Positions 15,835-23,203 of a stretch of DNA of 38,997 bases are shown piece by piece. The stretch's first letter is position 1. Each line of letters opens with the position of its first letter. Under the pieces are notes generated by a model that was not told the DNA's origin, ran no database searches, and saw only the letters and a program-made list of their open reading frames with translations. The stretch lies in contig CAKMJV010000030.1 in the NCBI GenBank assembly GCA_927417275.1, forward strand, positions 1 to 38,997, in the 5' to 3' direction. Origin of the DNA: an uncultured Clostridia bacterium (GTDB lineage Bacteria > Bacillota > Clostridia > Peptostreptococcales > Acidaminobacteraceae). Position numbers and translations under genes: made by a program.

Positions 15835-15863
15835 TTGACTTAGTTGATTTGGTAATGTATCAT
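15835..15863 (+). promoter_or_regulatory. Promoter of the second TetR operon
   Basis: -35 TTGACT (15835-15840), 17-bp spacer, -10 TATCAT (15858-15863). The leader that follows contains two related TGTATC arms in opposite orientation (from about 15857 and ending near 15898), a possible operator. Confidence 0.55.
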
Positions 15864-15916
15864 AACTTATATATCAGGTGTTACATAACGAGCGATACAC
15901 AAGACGGAGGAAAAAA

Positions 15917-16486
15917 ATGGCACCAAAAACCATATTTGATAAAGAGACCATTATAGAAGCTGCTTTTGAAATCGCAAAAGAAAGTGGCATGTCTAGTATT
16001 ACGACGCGAAATGTGGCAAAACGCTTAGGAAGCTCTGTTGCTCCTATATACGTTAATTTTCAGACAGTTGAAGAATTAAATGAGGCTGTCATTAAGCGAA
16101 TAATGAATATTTCCAGTGAGATTATGGATAATCAAACTGGGGCAGGTGCTTTTTATCGGATCGGAAAGGCAAGTTTGGCATTTGCAAGAGATTATCCCGT
16201 TCTTTTTCGCGAACTCACCATGCAGCCAAATGAATATATGGCATCCTATGATACCATGGAAAAGTCATTATTAGAGACCATGGCTGAAGATGTAACCATG
16301 GGTGATTGGACCTTAAATGAACGCAGAGAACTGCTTTTAAAAATGAGAGCTTTTCAGATCGGACTTTCTGTGATGATCTCTAATGGTCAAATGCCATCAT
16401 GGCTCAATGATAAAGAAACGGATGATTTACTTATGTCTACGGGCGAAGATCTATTAACCGCTACAAATTTTAAAAGAAATAAATAG
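15917..16486 (+). CDS. TetR-family transcriptional regulator
   Basis: A 189-residue TetR-type protein. The HTH is at about 25-55 (SSITTRNVAKRLGSSVAPIYVNFQTVEEL); the C-terminal half resembles the TetR_C domain of the WHG type, with a conserved FRELTMQP segment. ATG 15917 has GGAGG 6-7 bases upstream and was chosen over the start 39 bases earlier. It is 17 bases upstream of a serine hydrolase gene, with which it probably forms an operon; it likely controls this operon. Confidence 0.85.
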   Translation: MAPKTIFDKETIIEAAFEIAKESGMSSITTRNVAKRLGSSVAPIYVNFQTVEELNEAVIKRIMNISSEIMDNQTGAGAFYRIGKASLAFARDYPVLFRELTMQPNEYMASYDTMEKSLLETMAEDVTMGDWTLNERRELLLKMRAFQIGLSVMISNGQMPSWLNDKETDDLLMSTGEDLLTATNFKRNK

Positions 16487-16503
16487 TCATCTGGAGGTTA
16501 TTT

Positions 16504-17544
16504 ATGAAGCATCTTGATAAAAACAAACTGGACAAAATCGTTAATGAGGCCGCTAAAAAGAAATATATTCACGGTGTTGTCTTTAATGTGTCATTGGGCA
16601 ATCAAAACGAAAACTGGTGTAGCGCATCAGGCAACATGAAAATTGATACACCATACTATATTGCCAGTATCAATAAACTGGTTATTTCAGCTATTATTTT
16701 AAGGTTAATCGCTGAGGGCAAGTTATCATTTAATGATAAGTTGACGCGCTTTTTTCCTTTAAATGCTTTAAAAGGCATCCATGTTTATAAGGGGAGAGCG
16801 TACTCAGAAGATATTACAATATTGCAGATGCTATCAAATACTTCTGGTTTACCTTGCTATTTATCAGATAAGAGTGAAAATGGCTTTGCTGTTATTAAAG
16901 AACTTGAAGCTGGGTTGGATCAAGCATGGCCTACAGATAAGGTAATAGATAGAATAAAAACATTGAAACCACATTTTGCACCTGGTGAAGGAAATAAGGC
17001 CAAATATATAGATACGAATCATCAATTATTAAATGTCGTTATAGAAAAAATATTAGACAAACCTGTTAAGGATGTACTTAATCAGTTGTTTTTTGACCTA
17101 AATATGTCACAAACATATGTATGTGATGATTTGAAGGATGATCGATACATGTTCCCCTATTATAAAAATGAGAAAAGAGACATCAGCAAGTTTATAACTT
17201 CAACCCAGAATGATATTATATCCACTGCGCATGACCAGATGCTCTTTATCAAGGCATTTTTTAACGGCTATTTCTATCCGAAAGAGCAGTTAAAAAGTCT
17301 TGAAGTATGGAAATCTATTTTTTTCCCATTCCAGTACGGTATAGGGATTCAAAAATTCTATATGCCTCGATTACTCTCTCCTTTAAAGGCAGTACCCGAT
17401 ATGATCGGACATTGCGGGTCAACAGGTTCTGTGGCTTTTTATGTTCCCGATGTGGATCTTTATATCACAGGCACAACCAATCAACAAGCGAATCCGAGTG
17501 CCGCTTTTCAAACGCTGATAAAAATGGTTCAGACAATGATCTAA
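16504..17544 (+). CDS. Beta-lactamase-like serine hydrolase (class C/PBP-like fold)
   Basis: A 346-residue serine hydrolase of the Beta-lactamase (PF00144) fold. The nucleophile motif is SINK (Ser55-x-x-Lys58), the second motif is around YIDTNHQLL (a Y-x-x-N variant of YxN), and the third is GHCGSTGS (HxG). There is no signal peptide, so the enzyme acts in the cytoplasm, which argues against a classical penicillin-resistance role. It could be an esterase or D-Ala-type peptidase. TGGAGGTT precedes the ATG. Its operon partner is a TetR regulator and it ends at a strong terminator. Confidence 0.85.
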   Translation: MKHLDKNKLDKIVNEAAKKKYIHGVVFNVSLGNQNENWCSASGNMKIDTPYYIASINKLVISAIILRLIAEGKLSFNDKLTRFFPLNALKGIHVYKGRAYSEDITILQMLSNTSGLPCYLSDKSENGFAVIKELEAGLDQAWPTDKVIDRIKTLKPHFAPGEGNKAKYIDTNHQLLNVVIEKILDKPVKDVLNQLFFDLNMSQTYVCDDLKDDRYMFPYYKNEKRDISKFITSTQNDIISTAHDQMLFIKAFFNGYFYPKEQLKSLEVWKSIFFPFQYGIGIQKFYMPRLLSPLKAVPDMIGHCGSTGSVAFYVPDVDLYITGTTNQQANPSAAFQTLIKMVQTMI

Positions 17545-17555
17545 GTGAAAATTGA

Positions 17556-17588
17556 AAAACGTCAAGGTCTTCTGATCTTGACGTTTTT
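17556..17588 (+). terminator. Terminator nearly identical to that at 14381
   Basis: A 14-bp stem (17556-17569 with 17574-17587) with a TTCT loop and T tail. Arms are identical to those at 14381-14412; over the 32-base hairpin only one base differs. Confidence 0.9.
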
Positions 17589-17601
17589 ATGAGTATTCTC
17601 T

Positions 17602-18561
17602 TTATAGCCCATTTTCCTTCATTATGATAAACAAATTTTCAAACAGTTTTTTAATTTTATCATATGAAGGTAATTCTCCGAAGACAAACACTTTACCAAA
17701 GGATAATTCATATCCTTCTTTTACATTGGCACTATCTAGTGCCTCTAATAATGGTGAATCAGACCACTTTGCTTCATAAGGATATTTGTCAGCAAAGTTA
17801 TAGCTTTGCTCGGCTCTTTTCACAATACTAACCATCGAGCTAAATTGCGTCTTATCATTATAGAAATTCTCTAAGAGATCATAAGTAAGAAAAATATCGT
17901 AAAGATGTCTGGTTTTTCTAGATAATTCTTCCCAACCTGGAATATATGACATTCTAATCAACGATGCCATCTTCTCAAGAATTGTTCTATTTATTCTAAG
18001 AACTTTCAAATTGAATAAGCCAAGATTAAATTGATTAATTACATCTTCTAGGTTGTTCTTTATTAAATAGTCATATATAAATGATTTTGTCTCGCATAAA
18101 TCAGTAGGCGTAGGTTGCGTAAACCCGACTATTTCAAATCTTATGTGTGGATGCATCTCCAAAGAGGTAGTTTGACTGTCCAGACAAGATGGGTAGTTTT
18201 GTTGCGTTCTTCTGACAATCCCTTTCTTATCTGTAAATTCAGAATCAAATACTTCTACCAAGTTACCCTTCATCACATTTTCTACAGCTATTAACCTTTT
18301 CTTTATTTGTCCAGGTGTTAATTCTTCAATATCAATGGCAATATCAATATCCTCTGAAAATCTATGAAGATCCTTATAGCATTTAGTGAGTGATGTACCA
18401 CCTTTAAATATTGCCACTCCTGCCAACTCACTTTTTGATAAATTATGGAGTGCTTTTGTCACCCAGTAATCCTTCTCAATTATAGCGCTATCAAGATCAA
18501 AGTATTCGGAAGTTAACTCAATAAGTTCTTTAAAGTCAGTTGAAGATTCATGAAGCTTCAT
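17602..18561 (-). CDS. abiEii: AbiEii-type nucleotidyltransferase toxin
   Basis: A 319-residue protein of the AbiEii/AbiGii toxin family. The nucleotidyltransferase motifs are GGTSL (54-58) and FSEDID (68-73), as in DUF1814 toxins, which modify tRNA or other RNA targets with NTPs and stop growth. The start at 18561 (MKLHESS) has GGAGGA 6 bases upstream; the in-frame ATG two codons earlier has no spacing. It overlaps the AbiEi gene by 14 bases. Both partners are intact, so the type IV toxin-antitoxin / abortive-infection module is probably active. Confidence 0.9.
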   Translation of the reverse strand: MKLHESSTDFKELIELTSEYFDLDSAIIEKDYWVTKALHNLSKSELAGVAIFKGGTSLTKCYKDLHRFSEDIDIAIDIEELTPGQIKKRLIAVENVMKGNLVEVFDSEFTDKKGIVRRTQQNYPSCLDSQTTSLEMHPHIRFEIVGFTQPTPTDLCETKSFIYDYLIKNNLEDVINQFNLGLFNLKVLRINRTILEKMASLIRMSYIPGWEELSRKTRHLYDIFLTYDLLENFYNDKTQFSSMVSIVKRAEQSYNFADKYPYEAKWSDSPLLEALDSANVKEGYELSFGKVFVFGELPSYDKIKKLFENLFIIMKENGL

Positions 18562-19309
18562 ACTCATTCCTCCAATGACTATTATTATCAAATACAGTGG
18601 GGTCAACGTTTACTTTAATCCTTTTTGAAATTGATTTTTTCAATACCTTATTATAGTTTTCAAGATTAAACTGATAACAATCATCTTGAATTGAAGCTTT
18701 ATCAGCAATTAGACCAATGATTACTTGAACGCGCTTTGTGTACTTCATGGCATAGTTAAAAAATTCAATTTTCTCAGAGGTTGAAAATTGAGTCATATAA
18801 ATATTTATTAGTTTGCGCAATATTTTCTCGTTACTTGTGTCAGGGATCATGTTGAGTTGCTCAATAACATCTAAGAACTGAAGAATTCTAATGTTATCTT
18901 TTCTAATTATTGCCTTTGACTTTACTATAAGAATGTTTAGATTTTCATTTTCGTATGTTCGACTCGTAACTTGAGAAATCCATTTTTGATTTGAAATTTG
19001 AGTAGTTAATCCCCAGTTATTCCATACATCAGGTCCGGTGATATAACCTATGTTTTGATCTTCACCAAGATACTTTTCTTTTATCAGTAGGTCTCTATCA
19101 ATTCCAAGTATTCCGTATTTAGTTTTCTTAGGACGATAGTAAATTCCTTTGGAGAACGTTTCAATCACACCTTCGTTTTTCAACTTGTTAATGGCTTTAT
19201 ATACTGCACCATTTTGAACTTCAAGGTCCTTCACTAAATCTTTAAAAAATATAGGCTCTCGAAGTTCATATTTCATTACTCTTTTTCTAACTTCATTAGA
19301 AACATTCAC
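18548..19309 (-). CDS. abiEi: AbiEi-type antitoxin and repressor
   Basis: A 253-residue protein with an N-terminal winged helix (about 10-60; FFKDLVKDLEVQNGAVYKAINKLKNEGVIETFSKGIYY) and an AbiEi-like C-terminal domain with DUF6088-type features. AbiEi antitoxins repress their own promoter and counter AbiEii. The GTG at 19309 is preceded by CGGGAGGTGATTGAT, a strong ribosome binding site at correct distance; the ATG 30 bases earlier has no such site, so GTG was chosen. The gene overlaps the toxin gene, which ensures coupled expression. Confidence 0.85.
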   Translation of the reverse strand: MNVSNEVRKRVMKYELREPIFFKDLVKDLEVQNGAVYKAINKLKNEGVIETFSKGIYYRPKKTKYGILGIDRDLLIKEKYLGEDQNIGYITGPDVWNNWGLTTQISNQKWISQVTSRTYENENLNILIVKSKAIIRKDNIRILQFLDVIEQLNMIPDTSNEKILRKLINIYMTQFSTSEKIEFFNYAMKYTKRVQVIIGLIADKASIQDDCYQFNLENYNKVLKKSISKRIKVNVDPTVFDNNSHWRNEYEAS

Positions 19310-19350
19310 ATCAATCACCTCCCGGTTTATTTGCATCAATCCTTACTAAA

Positions 19351-19379
19351 AGTGTAGCAGATTTTTGCCAATTTAGCAA
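19351..19379 (-). promoter_or_regulatory. Probable promoter of the abiE operon
   Basis: On the minus strand: -35 TTGCTA (19379-19374), 17-bp spacer, -10 TACACT (19356-19351). The -35 and spacer contain a 15-bp near-palindrome, TTGCCAATTTAGCAA on the plus strand (19365-19379), which could be the AbiEi operator. Confidence 0.5.
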
Positions 19380-19464
19380 TGTATTGATAAATCTAGATAA
19401 GCAAAATGCCTATACAATAACGGAGATTCAATTTGAAACGCTATAAAATATTTAAACTTTAGGA

Positions 19465-20409
19465 TTATACAAGCTTTTCATATCGCTCTAATTCCTTCTC
19501 ATAGTGTCCTTTTAGCTCCATTCTGTTTTGTATCTCCAAAAGTGTAATTGCCTGACGCATATAGGTGTTCCATGTCGGATCTTTTATATGGAATAGTGCG
19601 ATGCTTTTTCTACCAAGGAGCAGTGGCAAATATAGAGATGTGTCATTTTGGATGCAGTAATTTATTCCTATGTCAGCATATAATCGTGCTTCTTCATTTT
19701 TTGACATACGATGAAAATTATAAGCGATAATGGCATAACATTTTGATTTTAATAATTTGTGTGTGCTCGTATTACTAAAGGAGTCAAAATAATCAACCAC
19801 ATGAAATAATATCTGATTGCTGAGTTCACACTGTCTTTTTAGACCTAACAAGGAAGCGGCAGCAAATAAAATGTTGAATTCTATAGACAAAAACTTATAT
19901 TGTTTAAATGAATCAAACTCAAATGAATGATTTTTTACACTCAGTGCAGCTTTATACTTGTTTAGTGCAAGTTCTAACTCTGGACTGCTATCATTTATGC
20001 ATTTAGATGCGAGTATCAAACCTTCTATATATAACTTAAGTTGTATAAGATCGTTGTGCTCTATAGGTAGCGTTTCGTCTTCATTAAGATGCAATAGCAG
20101 CTCATTTATAGACTTAACAAATGAGTTTTGCTCGTTTTTTGCCATGTAAGTATTAATTTGATCAAAGTAATAAACGACTGAGCGTTCGTACTGATGTTGA
20201 TTGAAAAGTGCAAATACATCGACTTTATAGAAATTTGAAAGTACATGTAATGTCTCAAACCTGGGAACGGCTTTTCCAGTTTCTAAGAGTTTAATCGTCG
20301 ATGCACTTATGCCTGTTTCTTGTGCAACATCAGTTATGGTAAAACCTAAAACATTTCTGAGTGCTCTAATGCTAGCAGAAAAATCGCTCATATCATAAGA
20401 ACTTAACAT
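19465..20409 (-). CDS. RRNPP-type peptide-responsive regulator (HTH_XRE + TPR-like)
   Basis: A 314-residue protein. Residues about 8-62 form an XRE/Cro helix-turn-helix (SIRALRNVLGFTITDVAQETGISASTIKLLETGKAVPRFETL). The remaining 250 residues are helical with repeated alpha-hairpins (for example CYAIIAYNFHRMSKNEEARLYADIGI, ALFHIKDPTWNTYMRQAITLL), typical of the TPR-like peptide-binding domain of PlcR, Rgg, PrgX and AimR. Such regulators bind small imported peptides in the cytoplasm. ATG 20409 has AAAGGGGG at good distance; the TTG six bases earlier was rejected. It faces a gene for a secreted 43-residue propeptide in opposite orientation, the classic arrangement of a quorum-sensing pair, so it is likely to control that gene and the operon behind it. 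Confidence 0.8.
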   Translation of the reverse strand: MLSSYDMSDFSASIRALRNVLGFTITDVAQETGISASTIKLLETGKAVPRFETLHVLSNFYKVDVFALFNQHQYERSVVYYFDQINTYMAKNEQNSFVKSINELLLHLNEDETLPIEHNDLIQLKLYIEGLILASKCINDSSPELELALNKYKAALSVKNHSFEFDSFKQYKFLSIEFNILFAAASLLGLKRQCELSNQILFHVVDYFDSFSNTSTHKLLKSKCYAIIAYNFHRMSKNEEARLYADIGINYCIQNDTSLYLPLLLGRKSIALFHIKDPTWNTYMRQAITLLEIQNRMELKGHYEKELERYEKLV

Positions 20410-20447
20410 TGTCAACCCCCTTTGTGGTATGATTTAATGGTCTTTCT

Positions 20448-20496
20448 ATATTCTACCATAAATAGTAAGATGGAAGAGAAAGAAAAAATATTCTAC
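20448..20496 (+). promoter_or_regulatory. Direct repeats ATATTCTAC in the regulator/propeptide intergenic region
   Basis: The 9-mer ATATTCTAC occurs at 20448-20456 and 20488-20496, exactly 40 bp apart (close to four helical turns), in the 109 bases between the divergent genes. The same-face spacing suggests two binding sites for one regulator, probably the RRNPP protein. Confidence 0.4.
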
Positions 20497-20518
20497 ATGA
20501 TGAAAGGAGGCAATTATT

Positions 20519-20650
20519 ATGAAAAGAAATCTGTTACTTCTTTTGGTTGTTTTAGTTACGATGACAGGTGCTGTTTCCTTTGCACATGAAGATGATTTGC
20601 CGTTTCCAATATTCCAACTCAATAGTCATTACGAACACTTAGAATTTTAA
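20519..20650 (+). CDS. Secreted 43-residue propeptide, candidate quorum-sensing signal
   Basis: A short ORF with AAGGAGG 8 bases before the ATG. The N-terminus is a strong Sec signal peptide (MKRNLLLLLVVLVTMTG, then AVSFA), followed by an acidic stretch and HEDDLPFPIFQLNSHYEHLEF. The motif DLPF resembles the C-terminal PapR signal (ADLPFEF) that binds PlcR in the Bacillus cereus group. In RRNPP systems such a propeptide is exported, cut outside and re-imported to act on the regulator. The active part is probably a short peptide around or after DLPF. This fits the divergent regulator; the processing site is inferred. Confidence 0.75.
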   Translation: MKRNLLLLLVVLVTMTGAVSFAHEDDLPFPIFQLNSHYEHLEF

Positions 20651-20682
20651 CATAAACAAATAAAACGAAAGGAGGCACATTT

Positions 20683-20796
20683 ATGGCTTATTTAGCAACC
20701 CGCTATGATTTCTCAAGCGTAATCGAAGAAATTAATGAGCAACTAGAAAGAGAAGAAACAGAAGTTGAAGTTGAAGTGACTTTAAAAGCATCTTAA
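20683..20796 (+). CDS. 37-residue acidic peptide, candidate substrate or precursor of the operon
   Basis: An ORF with GAAAGGAGG 7 bases before its ATG, 32 bases after the propeptide stop. The product has no signal peptide, begins MAYLATRYDFSS and has a Glu-rich middle (EEINEQLEREETEVEVEV), ending TLKAS. It has no Cys and one Thr-Leu-Lys tail. The size, strong ribosome binding site, and place at the head of an operon with a radical SAM enzyme, a peptidase-like protein and an ABC exporter are what one expects of a RiPP precursor. It is followed by a terminator-like hairpin, which is common after precursor genes that need higher expression. No known RiPP family is recognised. Confidence 0.65.
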   Translation: MAYLATRYDFSSVIEEINEQLEREETEVEVEVTLKAS

Positions 20797-20813
20797 AAAC
20801 AGAGTGTGTAAGG

Positions 20814-20851
20814 TAGAGAAGTTCTTCATGGATTTCTCTATTTGTTATTTT
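20814..20851 (+). terminator. Terminator/attenuator between the peptide genes and the enzyme operon
   Basis: An 11-bp stem with two G-U pairs (TAGAGAAGTTC, 20814-20824, with GGATTTCTCTA, 20830-20840), loop TTCAT, followed by TTTGTTATTTT. Partial readthrough would give a high peptide to enzyme ratio. Confidence 0.55.
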
Positions 20852-20873
20852 ACATCACATGACGGAGGAATTC

Positions 20874-21821
20874 ATGCCCAAGCCCATTATATGGAATGGC
20901 AAATGCTATATCGATTACTATGCCGAGTTGGAACTAAAATCAAAATTTCAATTAGAGCTTTATACGTTGAGCCATAACAATCTGTTAAGAAAATACTTAA
21001 ATCGGGATGAGTCCTTTGGTGAGATCATCAAGGATGGCGTATTGGTCGTAGAGCGCGCGCGATATTTTGAAGTTGAGAATCAAATCCGGCATAATTTCCA
21101 GGACATTAAATACAGCATTAATTTCATGAAGCACATGTATGAAAAACTTTCACGTTTTAGAGAAGAGACGATAAATTTTGAAAATCTTTTAAAACAGAAT
21201 CTGCCCACTCAAAAGGTTTTTAGTAGTTATTTCGAATCGCTTTTAGACTTGATGACTTTATTTTGCATGCAATGGTTAAGCTTTGATTTAAATCTTTTGA
21301 GTAAAATCACTGGATGCGAAACAGAGGCATTGCTCAAATTATTTTCTCCCATGGTCTATGCGCCTTTTCAGTTTAGGTATGATCATCATCTGCTGAACTG
21401 TTTAAGTGCACCGAGTATAGAAAATTTCGAATTTTTTATACAGCATTATGCCTTTCTAAATAATTTTGAAATCGATAAAAATCCGTTTGAAGACATGCTT
21501 TTTTTAAAAGCTCATGCAGCGGAAAATGCCATCGGTTCCGCCGAGTTTGATGCGATGATGGCTACTAGAAAAAGCCGTATGGAAGCATCACATTTAAAAA
21601 GACAACTTTTTTCAGAATCCATTTTGTCGAAACTGGATAAAGCGGATTACCAAACAGCGCTTAATAACATCCAGCTTATAAGAGCATGTGCAGATGAGGA
21701 AGAAGAACGGCATTATCTTCAGGCCAGAGCCACTCGAAACATAAGATGGCTTACGGAGCGGTTAAACATGAGTCCATATTCAGAATATAGCGCGATAAAA
21801 AATAGTCTTGAGGTTGAGTAG
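20874..21821 (+). CDS. Cluster protein of unknown function
   Basis: A 315-residue, mostly helical protein beginning MPKPIIWNGKCYIDYYAEL. GGAGGA 5-6 bases before ATG 20874 decides the start against one 15 bases earlier. No signal peptide, membrane helix or recognised catalytic motif is visible. It ends two bases before the PEP-synthase-like gene, so the two are translationally linked and may be subunits of one enzyme, for example supplying the substrate-binding part that the next protein lacks (inference). I do not recognise the family. Confidence 0.7.
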   Translation: MPKPIIWNGKCYIDYYAELELKSKFQLELYTLSHNNLLRKYLNRDESFGEIIKDGVLVVERARYFEVENQIRHNFQDIKYSINFMKHMYEKLSRFREETINFENLLKQNLPTQKVFSSYFESLLDLMTLFCMQWLSFDLNLLSKITGCETEALLKLFSPMVYAPFQFRYDHHLLNCLSAPSIENFEFFIQHYAFLNNFEIDKNPFEDMLFLKAHAAENAIGSAEFDAMMATRKSRMEASHLKRQLFSESILSKLDKADYQTALNNIQLIRACADEEEERHYLQARATRNIRWLTERLNMSPYSEYSAIKNSLEVE

Positions 21822-21823
21822 AC

Positions 21824-23203
21824 ATGGCAGAACACGATTTAAGGATGGGCAATAAAGCCAAAAATTTAATGGCACTGGAAGCGCAGGGGTTTAACATCCC
21901 CCAGACCATATGCTTAAGTCATGAGGAATGTGAACACATTTCAAGTTTGATGCGTCAGTTTGATGCAATCCAATGCGTAATCGAAAACCTGGATTCAAAT
22001 GGTTTTTTTTCATTTGAAAAGAACCTTTCTTACCCAATCATGGTGCGATCAAGTTCGGAAAATGAAGACAATAAATCGCAGTCCAATGCTGGGCAATTTC
22101 TTTCGATTTATAACAGCCATAATCGTGTGGATTTGATTAAAAACATCGTTAAAGTGTGGGATTCAAAAGATCAGGCTTATAAAATGGGCATTGTTTTGCA
22201 AAAGCAACTGAGCCCTTTATATTCGGGTGTTGCTTTTGTTTTTGAGTCAGAAGGACAGTTTGAATTACTGATCGAACTCATTATAGGTTTAGGCGAATTG
22301 TTGGTTTCAGGTCATGTTACACCGATGTCTATAAACGTCACAGGGAATCAAATGGATGTGATACAGCCGTTAAAGCAGTTCATCGCCATGTTTCCAAATG
22401 CATGTGATTCAAGTTTAGAACCCACTTCAGAATTTACCATGAAAGATTTGGCGTTTAGAGTGATCAATCTAAACAAAAGTTTGCTTTATGTGAATCTTTA
22501 TAAAAATGTGGATTATTTAAAACATGTACAACCCACCATCGATGCGGTTATTAATAATGCCAAGGCGATTTACAGTGTGTTTGGTGCCTGCGATATCGAG
22601 TGGGCGGTCACTGCAGAGGATACTTTTTATGTGCTTCAAAAAAGACCGATCACAAAACAAGTTCACAGTTTTAGTCATAAGAATATGGATGGTGAGGGTT
22701 TGACCATTGTCCCAGGGATTAGAAGGGGCTTTCTATGGTCGTATAAAAACGCTAAAAAAGATGGGCGAGAAATAATATTTTCACCGGTTATTTTGCCGAA
22801 TCATCTTTCAAATATTTCAAATGCACTAGGGATCATCAGCAGCGAGTGTGCTTTGCTGTCGCATACGTCCATTTTAGCGCGAGAACTTGAGTTGTGTTAT
22901 TGGGCTGGTGCAAATATGCATAAAATCAGTGCGTTTGAAGGTAAGTTCGTAGAGGTCGATTTTTCAAAAAAGGAAATTATGGAAGTTCATCCTGCCTCGC
23001 GGCTAAATGAGTCCGTCGTAATTGAAAAAGAAGATACGCAAGTGCGTTTACCAGACACGATTTACGATCTAGCATCCGTCTCTTTAGAGGCGCATCAATC
23101 AAATGATGTTGTGTGGTCAGAAAATCTCACAGATTTTATTGAGGCACACGCATGCCACTGGCTTGTTGAGTTATATCATGGGGGGTTTAGAAATGGATCG
23201 TGA
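21824..23203 (+). CDS. PEP-synthase-like ATP-binding / phosphohistidine protein lacking the PEP-binding barrel
   Basis: A 459-residue protein of the PEP synthase / rifampicin phosphotransferase superfamily. The N-terminal ATP-grasp part has GNKAKNLMALEAQGFNIP (9-26), MVRSSSENEDN (about 73-83) and the closing signature DIEWAVTAEDTFYVLQKRPIT (about 257-277). A mobile His domain follows, with the phosphoryl-carrier His347 in ALLSHTSILARE. Family members transfer the beta-phosphate of ATP to the His and then to a substrate. The C-terminal PEP/pyruvate barrel of true PEP synthase is absent and there is no obvious drug-binding domain, so another gene of the cluster may supply the substrate site. 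Its 3' end overlaps the radical SAM gene by 11 bases. Confidence 0.8.
   Translation: MAEHDLRMGNKAKNLMALEAQGFNIPQTICLSHEECEHISSLMRQFDAIQCVIENLDSNGFFSFEKNLSYPIMVRSSSENEDNKSQSNAGQFLSIYNSHNRVDLIKNIVKVWDSKDQAYKMGIVLQKQLSPLYSGVAFVFESEGQFELLIELIIGLGELLVSGHVTPMSINVTGNQMDVIQPLKQFIAMFPNACDSSLEPTSEFTMKDLAFRVINLNKSLLYVNLYKNVDYLKHVQPTIDAVINNAKAIYSVFGACDIEWAVTAEDTFYVLQKRPITKQVHSFSHKNMDGEGLTIVPGIRRGFLWSYKNAKKDGREIIFSPVILPNHLSNISNALGIISSECALLSHTSILARELELCYWAGANMHKISAFEGKFVEVDFSKKEIMEVHPASRLNESVVIEKEDTQVRLPDTIYDLASVSLEAHQSNDVVWSENLTDFIEAHACHWLVELYHGGFRNGS

Noticed and set aside
16504..17544. Classical secreted beta-lactamase
   Set aside because: No signal peptide or lipobox and an unusual YxxTN motif; called only as a beta-lactamase-fold serine hydrolase.
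20470..20590. Alternative 39-codon Cys-containing frame overlapping the propeptide gene
   Set aside because: It starts at an ATG without a ribosome binding site and overlaps, in another frame, the well-supported propeptide ORF with AAGGAGG. The cysteines are a frame-shadow of the signal peptide codons.
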